Source: Methylobacterium sp. R2-1 | GTDB taxonomy: Bacteria; Pseudomonadota; Alphaproteobacteria; Rhizobiales; Beijerinckiaceae | DNA: 64,000 nt | Assembly: GCF_014191355.1 (NCBI RefSeq) | Contig: NZ_JACHWM010000013.1 | Coordinates: forward strand, 155,958-219,957 | Reading direction: 5' to 3' | In this document: in pieces, positions 16,524 to 25,331 of the stretch | Numbering within the stretch: the stretch's first letter is position 1 | Layout: each line of letters begins with the position of its first letter | The notes under the pieces: model-generated | The model's database searches: none | What the model saw: only the letters and a program-made list of their open reading frames with translations | What the model was told of the DNA's origin: nothing | Position numbers and translations under genes: made by a program

Positions 16524-18611
16524 ATGTCCCGTGAGAAAAAATCCCTGTTCAGCGCTGCCCTGGTCGGGCCGGCGCTCCTCGGCGCGCTGACCAAGCTCGA
16601 TCCGCGCGCCATGATCCGCAACCCGGTGATGTTCGTGGTCGAAGTGGTGGCCGCTCTGACGACGCTGCTCTTCCTGCGCGACCTCACCATGGGCGGGAGC
16701 GACCTGTTCTTCTCCGGCCAGATCGTGCTGTGGCTCTGGTTCACCCTGCTGTTCGCCAACTTCGCCGAGGCTCTCGCCGAGGGGCGCGGCAAGGCCCAGG
16801 CCGAAAGCCTGCGCCGCACCCGCACCGAGATGACGGCCAAGCGCCTTACAGGCCCCGGCGGCCGCCACGAGACCGTGCCCGGCACGTCGCTCAGGGTCGG
16901 CGACGTGGTGCTGGTCGAGGCCGGCGACCTGATCCCCTCGGACGGCGAGGTCATCGAGGGCGTCGCCTCCGTCAACGAGGCCGCGATCACCGGCGAGTCG
17001 GCGCCGGTCATCCGCGAATCCGGCGGCGACCGCTCGGCGGTGACCGGGGGCACTCAGGTGCTATCCGACGCGATCAAGGTGCGCATCACGGCGGCGGCCG
17101 GCTCGACCTTCGTCGATCGCATGATCGGCCTCGTCGAGGGCGCGGCGCGCCAGAAGACGCCCAACGAGATCGCGCTCAACATCCTGCTCGCAGGGCTGAC
17201 CATCGTGTTCGTCTTCGCGGTGGCCTCGATCCCGAGCTTCGCGGCCTATGCGGGCGGGTCGATTCCCGTCATCGTGCTGGTGGCTTTGTTCGTCACGCTG
17301 ATCCCGACCACCATCGGCGCGCTGCTCTCCGCCATCGGCATCGCCGGTATGGATCGGCTCGTGCGCTTCAACGTGCTCGCCATGTCCGGCCGCGCCGTCG
17401 AGGCGGCGGGCGATGTCGACACGCTGCTCCTCGACAAGACCGGCACGATTACCCTCGGCAACCGGCAGGCAACCGCGTTCCGGCCCGTCCGCGGCGTCTC
17501 CGAGCAGGAACTGGCCGACGCGGCGCAACTCGCCTCGCTGGCCGACGAGACGCCGGAGGGCCGCTCCATCGTCGTGCTCGCCAAGGAGCAGGCTGGCATT
17601 CGCGCCCGCGACATGGCCGGGCTCAACGCCACCTTCGTGCCCTTCACCGCGCAGTCGCGCATGTCGGGCGTGGACCTCGACGGCAGCGCGATCCGCAAGG
17701 GCGCGGTCGAGGCCGTGATCGCGGCGGTCTCCGGCTTGCCGATGGCGACCCGCGGCTCGGGCGCGGCGCTCGCCTACCATCCCGCCGAGACGGAGGCCGT
17801 GGCCGAGGTGCGGGCGATCGCGGACGACATCGCCCGGGCCGGCGGAACGCCGCTGGCGGTGTCCAAGGACGGCCGGTTGCTGGGCGTCGTCCACCTGAAG
17901 GACATCGTGAAGGGCGGCATCCGCGAGCGCTTCGCGGAACTCCGCCGGATGGGCATCCGCACGGTGATGATCACCGGCGACAACCCCGTCACCGCGGCCG
18001 CCATCGCGGCGGAGGCCGGCGTCGACGACTTCCTCGCCCAGGCCACCCCGGAGGACAAGCTGGCCCTGATCCGCAGGGAGCAGGCCGAGGGCAAGCTGGT
18101 GGCGATGTGCGGCGACGGCACAAACGACGCGCCCGCCCTCGCCCAGGCCGATGTCGGCGTCGCCATGAACACCGGCACGATGGCCGCCCGCGAGGCCGGC
18201 AACATGGTCGACCTCGATTCCGACCCGACCAAGCTCATCGAGATCGTCGGCATCGGCAAGCAGTTGCTGATGACGCGCGGGGCGCTCACCACCTTCTCCA
18301 TCGCCAACGACGTGGCGAAGTACTTTGCCATTATCCCGGCGATGTTCCTGACGCTCTACCCGCAGCTTCAGGCGCTCAACGTCATGGGGCTCGCCTCGCC
18401 CCAAAGCGCGATCCTCTCGGCCATCATCTTCAACGCGCTCGTCATCGTGGCGCTGATCCCGCTGGCTTTGCGGGGCGTCACCTACCGCGCGGTCGGCGCG
18501 GCCGCGCTCCTGCGGCGCAACCTCCTCGTCTACGGCCTCGGCGGCGTGCTGGTGCCCTTCATCGGCATCAAGGCCATCGACATGGCCGTCTCCGCCCTCC
18601 ACCTCGCTTGA
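16524..18611 (+). CDS. kdpB: potassium-transporting ATPase subunit KdpB (P-type ATPase)
   Basis: 695 residues. The phosphorylated Asp304 is in DKTGTITLG; the actuator loop TGESAPV, hinge GDGTNDAPALAQADVG and MITGDNPVTAAAIA are present. It hydrolyses ATP to drive K+ uptake through KdpA. Nothing is missing compared with the family. ATG 16524 matches the family start (MSREKKSLFS, then helix 1 after RAMIRNPVMFV). kdpC follows 13 bases downstream. Confidence 0.97.
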   Translation: MSREKKSLFSAALVGPALLGALTKLDPRAMIRNPVMFVVEVVAALTTLLFLRDLTMGGSDLFFSGQIVLWLWFTLLFANFAEALAEGRGKAQAESLRRTRTEMTAKRLTGPGGRHETVPGTSLRVGDVVLVEAGDLIPSDGEVIEGVASVNEAAITGESAPVIRESGGDRSAVTGGTQVLSDAIKVRITAAAGSTFVDRMIGLVEGAARQKTPNEIALNILLAGLTIVFVFAVASIPSFAAYAGGSIPVIVLVALFVTLIPTTIGALLSAIGIAGMDRLVRFNVLAMSGRAVEAAGDVDTLLLDKTGTITLGNRQATAFRPVRGVSEQELADAAQLASLADETPEGRSIVVLAKEQAGIRARDMAGLNATFVPFTAQSRMSGVDLDGSAIRKGAVEAVIAAVSGLPMATRGSGAALAYHPAETEAVAEVRAIADDIARAGGTPLAVSKDGRLLGVVHLKDIVKGGIRERFAELRRMGIRTVMITGDNPVTAAAIAAEAGVDDFLAQATPEDKLALIRREQAEGKLVAMCGDGTNDAPALAQADVGVAMNTGTMAAREAGNMVDLDSDPTKLIEIVGIGKQLLMTRGALTTFSIANDVAKYFAIIPAMFLTLYPQLQALNVMGLASPQSAILSAIIFNALVIVALIPLALRGVTYRAVGAAALLRRNLLVYGLGGVLVPFIGIKAIDMAVSALHLA

Positions 18612-18624
18612 AGAGAGACCGCCC

Positions 18625-19230
18625 ATGTCGAACCTGCTTCGCCCCGCCCTCGTCCTCCTCGTCGCCCTGACGGCGGTCACGGGGCTGGCCTACCCGCTTG
18701 CCGTCACCGGCCTCGCCGGGATCATCTTCCCGGCCGAGGCCGCCGGCAGCCTGATCCAGCGCGACGGCCGGGTCGTCGGCTCCGCCCTGATCGGGCAATC
18801 CTTCACGGACGCCGGCAACTTCCACGGCCGGCCCTCCGCCACGACCGCGCCGGACCCGGCCGACGCGGCCAAGACCGTGCCGGCACCCTACAACGCGGCC
18901 AATTCCATGGGCTCCAATCTCGGTCCCACCAGCGTGGCGCTGGCCGAGCGCCTGCGGGGTGACGTTGAGCGGCTCAAGGCCGAGAATCCGGGCCAGCCGG
19001 TGCCGGTCGATCTCGTCACGACGAGCGGCTCGGGGCTCGATCCCGACATCTCGCCCGAGGCCGCCCTGTTCCAGGTGCCGCGGGTCGCCAGGGCCCGCAA
19101 CCTGCCGGAGGACACGGTTCGCGGCCTCGTCACCGCGCAGGTCCAGGGTCGCACCCTCGGCCTTCTCGGCGAGCCGCGCGTCAACGTGCTGGCGCTGAAC
19201 CTCGCTTTGGATGATTTAAGTCGAAGATAA
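18625..19230 (+). CDS. kdpC: potassium-transporting ATPase subunit KdpC
   Basis: 201 residues: one N-terminal membrane helix (LVLLVALTAVTGLAYPLAV), then the periplasmic domain with GQSFTD, FHGRPSAT, YNAANSMGSNLGP and SGSGLDPDISP. It stabilises the K+-bound KdpFABC complex. Composition changes abruptly within the last five codons (DDLSRR), where AT-rich DNA begins. The true ancestral C-terminus may have been replaced by a few residues from the inserted segment. Confidence 0.95.
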   Translation: MSNLLRPALVLLVALTAVTGLAYPLAVTGLAGIIFPAEAAGSLIQRDGRVVGSALIGQSFTDAGNFHGRPSATTAPDPADAAKTVPAPYNAANSMGSNLGPTSVALAERLRGDVERLKAENPGQPVPVDLVTTSGSGLDPDISPEAALFQVPRVARARNLPEDTVRGLVTAQVQGRTLGLLGEPRVNVLALNLALDDLSRR

Positions 19231-19249
19231 TCGGCTAGGAACGTTCAAG

Positions 19250-20200
19250 ATGCCTCAGATGGATCATGTCTCAAGTTTGAGACGCCGCTATCAGGCGATG
19301 CCGAACTTGGAGCTGAAAGAGGCCATTATCGCGGAATGCGCAGATTTTATTTCTGCTAGTCTCGATAAAAAGGAAATAAAAGACAGGATTTCTTCATCGA
19401 TTGACTCGGAATTTTGGCAGCAATTCTCCGAAATTCTAATTCATTATTATTTGAAGCGATACGGTTTCGATTTCTCTCATCCACCGAGTGGTCCGGACTT
19501 TAAGATAAAGTATGACGATACAACGATCCATGTTGAAGTGATCACGCCAAAGCCTGAGGGTATCCCTTCGTATTGGATCAATCATGTCCCTGGTACCGCT
19601 GTATCTTTTCCGCACGAAGAAATCCTCCTTCGCTGGACCGCTGCAATTAAAGAGAAGGCCGAAAAACTTCTAGGAAAGAGGGATGGTAGCACAAAGGGTT
19701 ATCTCGAAAAGGGAATCGTGGGGCCAGATGATGTCTATGTCATAGCAGTCAATGCACGACTGCTAAGAGGGTTTAGTGGAATGTGGGGACAGATCAATGG
19801 TATAAGCCAGTTTCCCTTTGCAGCGGAGGCAGTTTTTTGTCTCGGCCCCATGCAGGTCAAAATTGACAGAAATTCTCTGAAAATCGTCGATAGCGACTAT
19901 CAATATAGGGCAGAAATAATAAAACCAAACGGAATTGGTGTTCCTGCAGACACTTTTCTCGATCAGCATTTTTCGCAAATAAGTGCAATTTGGGCGGTTG
20001 ATCTAGACGAGTCAATACTTGTTGGACGGCCGCAGCCTACGGCGATAGTCCACAATCCAAGCGCCCGCAATCCACTTCCTATCAAAGTGCTGCCATCACA
20101 GGTCGAGTACGTCGCCGAAGCATTTGAGGACGCCTATAAACTGATGAGCAGCGTAGGAATATGTGCTGCTGATAGCGGTTTCGAGACAAGTGAATTCTAA
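19250..20200 (+). CDS. AT-rich foreign gene inserted in the kdp operon; PD-(D/E)XK-like hypothetical protein
   Basis: 316 residues, unlike all neighbours in base and codon use (many AAA, ATT and TTT codons). The segment SGPDFKIKYDDTTIHVEVITP has the shape PD-x(n)-hydrophobic-E of PD-(D/E)XK nuclease-like folds, with helix-rich N-terminal part (QQFSEILIHYYLKRYGFDF). The canonical Lys two residues after Glu is absent (EVI), so nuclease activity is not assured. No transposase or target duplication is visible. It lies 19 bases after kdpC, and its TAA overlaps the GTG chosen for kdpD. It probably arrived by transfer. Function unknown: a stress, defence or nucleic-acid role is guesswork. Confidence 0.7.
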   Translation: MPQMDHVSSLRRRYQAMPNLELKEAIIAECADFISASLDKKEIKDRISSSIDSEFWQQFSEILIHYYLKRYGFDFSHPPSGPDFKIKYDDTTIHVEVITPKPEGIPSYWINHVPGTAVSFPHEEILLRWTAAIKEKAEKLLGKRDGSTKGYLEKGIVGPDDVYVIAVNARLLRGFSGMWGQINGISQFPFAAEAVFCLGPMQVKIDRNSLKIVDSDYQYRAEIIKPNGIGVPADTFLDQHFSQISAIWAVDLDESILVGRPQPTAIVHNPSARNPLPIKVLPSQVEYVAEAFEDAYKLMSSVGICAADSGFETSEF

Positions 20201-22916
20201 CTCTCGCGACCCGAACCGTCCCTCGCCCGACGCCCTGCTCGAAGCGGCGCGCCGGGAGGAGCGGACGCGCGGCCGGCTCAAGGTCTTCCTCGGGGCCGCG
20301 CCCGGTGTCGGCAAGACCTACGAGATGCTCACCGTCGGGCGGGCCCGGCTCAAGGCCGGCGCCGACGTCGTGGTCGGCGTGGTCGAGACCCACGGCCGGG
20401 CCGAGACCGAGGCGCTGCTCGACGGCTTCGCGATCATCCCGCGCCGCGCCGTCCCCTTCCACGGCACGGTGCTGGAGGAGATGGACCTCGACGCGCTGCT
20501 CGCCCGGCGGCCCGAACTCGCGCTCGTGGATGAGCTCGCCCACACCAATGCACCGGGCTCGCGCCACCCGAAGCGCTACCAGGACGTCGAGGAGCTGCTC
20601 GACGCCGGCATCGACGTGCTGACGACCCTGAACATCCAGCACGTCGAGAGCCTCAACGACGTGGTGGCCTCGATCACCCGCATCCGGGTGCGCGAGACGG
20701 TGCCGGACAGCGTCCTCGACCGGGCCGACGACATCGAGGTGGTCGATCTCAATCCGGACGACCTGATCGAGCGCCTGAAGGCGGGCAAGGTCTACGTTCC
20801 GTCGAACGCCGAGCGGGCGCTCAAGCACTACTTCTCCCGCGGCAACCTCACGGCGCTTCGCGAACTGGCACTGCGGCGCACCGCCGACCGGGTCGACGAT
20901 GAACTGCTGAGCCACATGCGGGCCAACGCGATCCCCGGCCCCTGGGCCGCGGGCGAGCGCGTGCTGGTCTGCGTCAGCGAGGACCCGCGAGCGGCCGGCC
21001 TGGTGCGCTACGCCAAGCGGCTCGCCGACCGTCTGCACGCGCCCTGGACGGCGCTCTGGATCGAGGGACCGCGGGCGGCTTCGCTCAGCGAGACGCAGCG
21101 CGACCGGATCGCCGAGGCGCTGCGGCTCGCCGATCGGCTCGGGGGCGACGCCGTCACCCTGCCGGGCGGGCGGCGGGTCGCCGACGACGTCCTGGCCTAT
21201 GCGCGATCGGCCAACGTGAACCACATCATCGTCGGCAAGGCGACGCGCTCCTGGGGCTTCGAGCTCCTGAACGGCTCGGTGGTGCACGACCTCGTGCGGC
21301 GATGCGGCGACATCAGCGTGCACGTGGTTCCGGGCGCGGCCGTGCCGGCCGAGCCGGCGGCCCGCCGTCCTGTGGCCACCGCTGCGCCGCCCGCGGGGAT
21401 CGATCTCCCGTCCTACGCCCTCGCGCTCATCGTGACGGCGGCCGGGCTCGGCCTCGCGCTCCTGCTTCAGCCCTATACCGGCGTCGAGAACGCCGACCTC
21501 ATCCTGCTGACGGCCGTGGTGGCTGTGGCGGTGCGCCTTGGCCTGGGACCGTCGCTGGCGGCGGTGGTGACGGCCTCGCTCGCCTACAACTTCTTCTTCC
21601 TGCCTCCGGTCTATACGCTCACCATCGCCGATCCGACCAACGTCGCCGCCTTCCTCCTCTTCACCGTGGTGGCGGTCATCGTCTCGAACCTCGCGGCGCG
21701 GGTGAGCCGCTCGGCCCTCGTCAGCCAGGGTCGGGCGCGGGCGACCGAGCGGCTCTACGGCTTCTCCCGCAAGCTGTCCGGCTGCGGCACCCTCGACGAC
21801 GTGCTCTGGGCCACCTCCGCGCAGGTCGCGGCCATGCTGAAGGTCCGGGTCGTGCTGCTGCTGCCCGAGGCTGGAGCCGTCACCGTGCGGGCCGGCTACC
21901 CGCCCGAGGACCAGCTGGACGAGGCCGACCGCGCCGCCGCCCAATGGGCCTTCGACAACGACCGCCCGGCCGGGCGCGGCGCCGACACGCTGCCCGGCGC
22001 CCGCCGCCTGTTCCTGCCGATGCGCACGGGCCGCGGCACCCTCGGCGTGATCGGCCTCGACGCCGACGGTACCGGGCCGCTCCTGACGCCGGAGGGACGC
22101 CGCCTGCTCGACGCGCTCGCCGACATGGGCGCGCTCGCCCTCGAGCGCGTGCGGCTGGTGGAGGATCTAGACCGGGCCGAGCGCGCCGCCGAGACGGACC
22201 GGCTGGCGAGAGCGCTCCTCACCTCGATCAGCCACGACCTGAGGACGCCGCTCGCCTCCGTGCTCGGCGCGGCCAGTACGTTGCGCGATCTCGACGCGGC
22301 GCTCCCACCCGAGGCCAAGGCGGACCTGCTGGCGACCATCATCGAGGAATCGGAGCGGCTCAACCGCTTCATCGCCAACCTCCTCGACATGACCCGCCTG
22401 GAGGCCGGCGCCGTGGCGCCGAACCTCGCGCCTCAGGACGTGTCCGAGACCGTCGACACGGCCCTGCGCCGGGTGGACAAGGTGCTGGCGGGCCACCGGG
22501 TCGCGGTGGATGTCGCGTCCGACCTGCCGACCCTGAGGCTCGACCCGGTCCTGTTCGAGCAGGTGCTCGTCAACCTCCTCGACAACGCCGCCAAATACGC
22601 CCCCGAGGGCACACGGGTGACCGTGCGCGCCCGAAGGGACGGCGGGTCCGTCCGCATCGAGGTGCTGGACGAGGGCGACGGTCTTCCCGAGGCGGAGGCC
22701 GAGCGCGTGTTCGACAAGTTCTACCGGGTGCGCAAGAGCGACCGGGTCCGCGCCGGCACGGGCCTCGGCCTCGCCATCGCCCGCGGCTTCGTCGAGGCGA
22801 TGGGCGGGAGCGTCACCGCCGCCAACCGCCAGGACCGGAGCGGGGCCTGCTTCACCGTCACCCTGCCGGTTCCGTCCGGGACCGCGAAGGACGCCGCGAA
22901 GGATATCGCCGCATGA
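20190..22916 (+). CDS. kdpD: sensor histidine kinase KdpD
   Basis: 908 residues from GTG 20190. Order: KdpD domain with Walker A GAAPGVGKT (35-43) and DELAHTNAPGSRHPKR; USP-like domain; four membrane helices around LALIVTAAGLGLALLL to FLLFTVVAVIVSNLA; GAF-like domain; dimerisation helix with His682 in SISHDLRTP; ATPase domain with NLLDNAAKYAP and GTGLGLAI. It senses K+ limitation and phosphorylates KdpE. The start lies inside the end of the inserted AT-rich gene; its first residues (MNSNS) come from the insertion junction, after which RPSPDALL is standard. Confidence 0.93.
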   Translation: MNSNSRDPNRPSPDALLEAARREERTRGRLKVFLGAAPGVGKTYEMLTVGRARLKAGADVVVGVVETHGRAETEALLDGFAIIPRRAVPFHGTVLEEMDLDALLARRPELALVDELAHTNAPGSRHPKRYQDVEELLDAGIDVLTTLNIQHVESLNDVVASITRIRVRETVPDSVLDRADDIEVVDLNPDDLIERLKAGKVYVPSNAERALKHYFSRGNLTALRELALRRTADRVDDELLSHMRANAIPGPWAAGERVLVCVSEDPRAAGLVRYAKRLADRLHAPWTALWIEGPRAASLSETQRDRIAEALRLADRLGGDAVTLPGGRRVADDVLAYARSANVNHIIVGKATRSWGFELLNGSVVHDLVRRCGDISVHVVPGAAVPAEPAARRPVATAAPPAGIDLPSYALALIVTAAGLGLALLLQPYTGVENADLILLTAVVAVAVRLGLGPSLAAVVTASLAYNFFFLPPVYTLTIADPTNVAAFLLFTVVAVIVSNLAARVSRSALVSQGRARATERLYGFSRKLSGCGTLDDVLWATSAQVAAMLKVRVVLLLPEAGAVTVRAGYPPEDQLDEADRAAAQWAFDNDRPAGRGADTLPGARRLFLPMRTGRGTLGVIGLDADGTGPLLTPEGRRLLDALADMGALALERVRLVEDLDRAERAAETDRLARALLTSISHDLRTPLASVLGAASTLRDLDAALPPEAKADLLATIIEESERLNRFIANLLDMTRLEAGAVAPNLAPQDVSETVDTALRRVDKVLAGHRVAVDVASDLPTLRLDPVLFEQVLVNLLDNAAKYAPEGTRVTVRARRDGGSVRIEVLDEGDGLPEAEAERVFDKFYRVRKSDRVRAGTGLGLAIARGFVEAMGGSVTAANRQDRSGACFTVTLPVPSGTAKDAAKDIAA

Positions 22917-22954
22917 GTCCGACCCCATGAGCCCAACCCCATGAGCCCGACCAT
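22913..22954 (+). repeat. triple 14-bp tandem repeat of the kdpE start region
   Basis: Three contiguous copies of ATGAGYCCRACCCC begin at 22913, 22927 and 22941. Because 14 is not a multiple of three, the first two ATGs open only five-codon frames (MSPTP) whose TGA overlaps the next ATG. The third ATG is kdpE. The kdpD stop overlaps the first ATG. Confidence 0.9.
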
Positions 22955-23669
22955 TCTGGTCATCGACGACGAGCCGCCGATCCGCAAGCTCCTGCGTATG
23001 GGGCTGTCCACGCAGGGCTACGCCATCCTGGAGGCCGGCAACGCCGCCGCCGCCCTGGCGGTGCTGGGGCGGGATAGGGTCGATCTGGTCATCCTCGATC
23101 TCGGCCTGCCCGACATGCGCGGCCACGACCTGCTTCGTGCGATCCGCGCGGATCATCCCGGCCTGCCCGTGGTGGTGCTGTCGAGCCGGGACGACGAGGG
23201 CGGCAAGGTCGAGGCGCTCGACCTCGGCGCGGACGACTACGTCACCAAGCCCTTCGGCATGGCGGAGCTGCTCGCCCGCCTGCGGGCGGCCCTGCGGCAC
23301 CAGCTTGCGATCCGGGGCGAGCGCCCGGTCTTCCGGGTCGACGGCCTCTCGGTCGATCTCGTCCGGCGCATCGTGCGGGTCGACGACGTCGAGGTGAAGC
23401 TCACCCCGCGCGAGTACGATTTCCTGCGGGTCATGGTGATGCATGCCGGCAAGGTGCTGACCCACGCCCAGCTCATGCAGGCGGTCTCAGTCTCGTCGGA
23501 GCCGCAATACCTGCGCGTCTACATCCGTCAGTTGCGGCAGAAGCTGGAGGTCGACCCCGAGCGCCCGCGCATCCTCCTCACCGAGACCGGCGTCGGCTAC
23601 CGCTTGCGGGCTCCGGATGACGAACCAGCCCTCAAGCCGCCCCCGGCCGTGACGGGGACGCATCCCTGA
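22941..23669 (+). CDS. kdpE: response regulator KdpE
   Basis: 242 residues. The receiver domain has Asp9/Asp10, phospho-acceptor Asp53 (LVILDLGLPD) and Lys in YVTKPFG; the C-terminal OmpR-type winged helix carries VKLTPREYDFLRVM and YIRQLRQKLE. When phosphorylated by KdpD it activates kdpFABC. Translation probably depends on re-initiation through the two mini-frames of the 14-bp repeat. Its TGA overlaps the ATG of ptsN by one base. Confidence 0.95.
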   Translation: MSPTILVIDDEPPIRKLLRMGLSTQGYAILEAGNAAAALAVLGRDRVDLVILDLGLPDMRGHDLLRAIRADHPGLPVVVLSSRDDEGGKVEALDLGADDYVTKPFGMAELLARLRAALRHQLAIRGERPVFRVDGLSVDLVRRIVRVDDVEVKLTPREYDFLRVMVMHAGKVLTHAQLMQAVSVSSEPQYLRVYIRQLRQKLEVDPERPRILLTETGVGYRLRAPDDEPALKPPPAVTGTHP

Positions 23670-24166
23670 TGCGGGCTCCCATAGGCCCGGTGCTGGACGA
23701 GGCCGTGACCCTCGACAGCATCCTCGCGCCGGGACGCGTGATCCACGGCCTGCGGGTCTCCGGCAAGGCCGCCCTCCTCGAAGACCTGGCCCGGCGCGCG
23801 GCGCGGGCGCTCGATCTCGACGCAGGCGCGATCCTCGCGGCCCTCGTCCGGCGCGAGGGGCTCGGCTCGACCGGAATCGGTGGGGGCGTGGCCCTGCCGC
23901 ACGCGCGTCTGGACGCCCTCCGGCGGCCCTACGGCCTGCTGGCGCGCCTGCGCGATCCCCTCGACTTCGAGGCGATCGACGAGCGGCCGGTCAACCTCGT
24001 GTTCCTCCTGCTGCTGCCCGCGGCGAACGGCGGCGAGCCCCTGAACGCCCTGGCCTGCGTCGCCCGCCGGCTGCGGGACCCGGACACCGCGACGGCCCTG
24101 CGCGGCGCGCGCGACGCGGCCGGCCTCTATGCGCTGGTGAGCGGCCGGCCCCTCGGCAAGGTGTAA
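23669..24166 (+). CDS. ptsN: PTS IIA-Ntr family protein (PtsN-like)
   Basis: 165 residues of the EIIA-fructose/Ntr fold. The phospho-accepting His78 is in GGGVALPHARLD, after the family's REGLGSTGIG. IIA-Ntr interacts with KdpD in enteric bacteria and tunes potassium uptake; here the gene is physically joined to kdpDE (TGATG overlap with kdpE), which supports the same link. Rhizobiales usually carry another ptsN near rpoN, so this may be a dedicated Kdp paralogue. Confidence 0.88.
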   Translation: MRAPIGPVLDEAVTLDSILAPGRVIHGLRVSGKAALLEDLARRAARALDLDAGAILAALVRREGLGSTGIGGGVALPHARLDALRRPYGLLARLRDPLDFEAIDERPVNLVFLLLLPAANGGEPLNALACVARRLRDPDTATALRGARDAAGLYALVSGRPLGKV

Positions 24167-24475
24167 GAGTGCCTCACAGAACTCCCGGTCCCTGACCGTT
24201 CTCGCTCTGCCGACGACAGCGCGGCGGGACTTTCGTGAGAGACACGAACCCTGAGTCCGGGCTTTCGCCTCCGGACGGCTGGAATCGGCCCCGGCGCCTG
24301 GCGCTGTCGTCAATTCGATGCACGGAGCGCGTAGGGAGCGGTGCCGTCAACCTCGCCGTCGCGCATGCAGGATTGCCCGGGGCGGAAAGGCGTCGCGGCG
24401 GGCCGGAAGCGCCGCCTCGCCGAGGAGCCCGCAACGTCGGCGGTCGCGCGTCGCGCCGCCCGGAGAGACCCATCG
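24167..24475 (+). other. intergenic, no gene seen
   Basis: 309 bases between ptsN and the TerB-like gene. I see no convincing frame, hairpin or repeat. It presumably contains the terB promoter; a CGGAGAGACC Shine-Dalgarno lies just before the ATG at 24476. Confidence 0.5.
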
Positions 24476-24895
24476 ATGTTCAACATGTTCAAGTCACAAG
24501 GCTCCCTCGACCTCACACCGCGGAACTGCCTGACCGCCTCCCTGATCTACTGCATGGCCGCCGATGGCGAGATCGACCCCGAGGAGATCGGCCACCTCAT
24601 CTCGGTCCTGGGACGCGGCGCGACGCGGCAGCAACTCGACGCGATCCTGCACTACACCCGCGTCACCCAGCCGGCCCAGTTCCTCGCCGATGCGGCACCC
24701 AGGCTGCGGCCGGAGCAGAAGCTCTGCATCGTTTTGAACATGATCGACAGCGCGATGTCGGACGGCGAGGCTGAGCCCGGCGAGGAGCGGTTGATCCTGC
24801 AATTCGCGCAGGCCTTCGCGCTGTCGGAGAGCGAATTGACGCCGCATTTCCGCACGCTCGTGGCCAAGAACGACCGTTCCGTGTTGGACCGCTGA
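24476..24895 (+). CDS. TerB-like tellurite-resistance family protein
   Basis: 139 residues, all helical, with the TerB pattern: YCMAADGEIDPEEIGHL in the first half and MIDSAMSDGEAEPGEERLI in the second, two acidic EF-hand-like turns that may bind metal. The family occurs in stress proteins and often stands alone. It is monocistronic here, followed by repeat A. Actual tellurite resistance is not implied. Confidence 0.8.
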   Translation: MFNMFKSQGSLDLTPRNCLTASLIYCMAADGEIDPEEIGHLISVLGRGATRQQLDAILHYTRVTQPAQFLADAAPRLRPEQKLCIVLNMIDSAMSDGEAEPGEERLILQFAQAFALSESELTPHFRTLVAKNDRSVLDR

Positions 24896-24994
24896 CCGAA
24901 CTCACCAGACCCACCGGGAGCCCGGCGGCCCGGGGGCTCGGCGCAGGTCGTGCGGAGACCAAGCCGAGGCCGCCGAACCCGGCGAGCCGGCCTC

Positions 24995-25101
24995 CTAGAG
25001 CGCTGTCCGACGAAGTGGATGCGGGTTCGGCGAAAGAAAGCGCGCCGGAATCGAGGCCCAGAGACGCCGACCTGATGCTTTCAGGTCGGATACGGCTCTA
25101 G
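24995..25101 (-). repeat. intergenic repeat family A, copy 2 (inverted)
   Basis: On the minus strand it reads CTAGAGCCGTATCCGACCTG, has the same hairpin as copy 1 with a changed loop (CCGACCTGA-AAGCA-TCAGGTCGG) and ends ATCCACTTCGTCGGACAGCG. It ends the terB region on one side and supplies the TAG of the small minus-strand gene on the other. Confidence 0.85.
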
Positions 25102-25331
25102 ATGCGCAACGCGATGCGCTCGCCGGACAGGCGCACGGCGTCGGGCCGGTGGCCGGTCTCGTCCTCGGCAAAATCGATCGCCGCCTCCTGGCTCCGGAAC
25201 AAGCCGCCGGCGCGCCCATGGATCTCGACGGCCACCCAGCGGCCCTCCGGGTCCTGACCGACGACGAACCGGACCGCGGTCGCGGTGGAAGCGTCGGCAT
25301 GGATGGCGGTGCCCTGAACGGTGGGAGTCAT
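25098..25331 (-). CDS. hypothetical 77-residue protein
   Basis: Begins MTPTVQGTAIHAD; a beta-rich segment VRFVVGQDPEGRWVAVEI then SQEAAIDFAEDETGHRPDA. The shape resembles small DUF proteins frequent in Methylobacterium, but I do not recognise a family. ATG 25331 is favoured over an upstream in-frame start at 25349. The stop codon is formed by the first bases of repeat A. Confidence 0.55.
   Translation of the reverse strand: MTPTVQGTAIHADASTATAVRFVVGQDPEGRWVAVEIHGRAGGLFRSQEAAIDFAEDETGHRPDAVRLSGERIALRI

Noticed and set aside
20082..21944. 620-codon minus-strand frame over kdpD
   Set aside because: Shadow of kdpD third-position GC; no domain or start signal.
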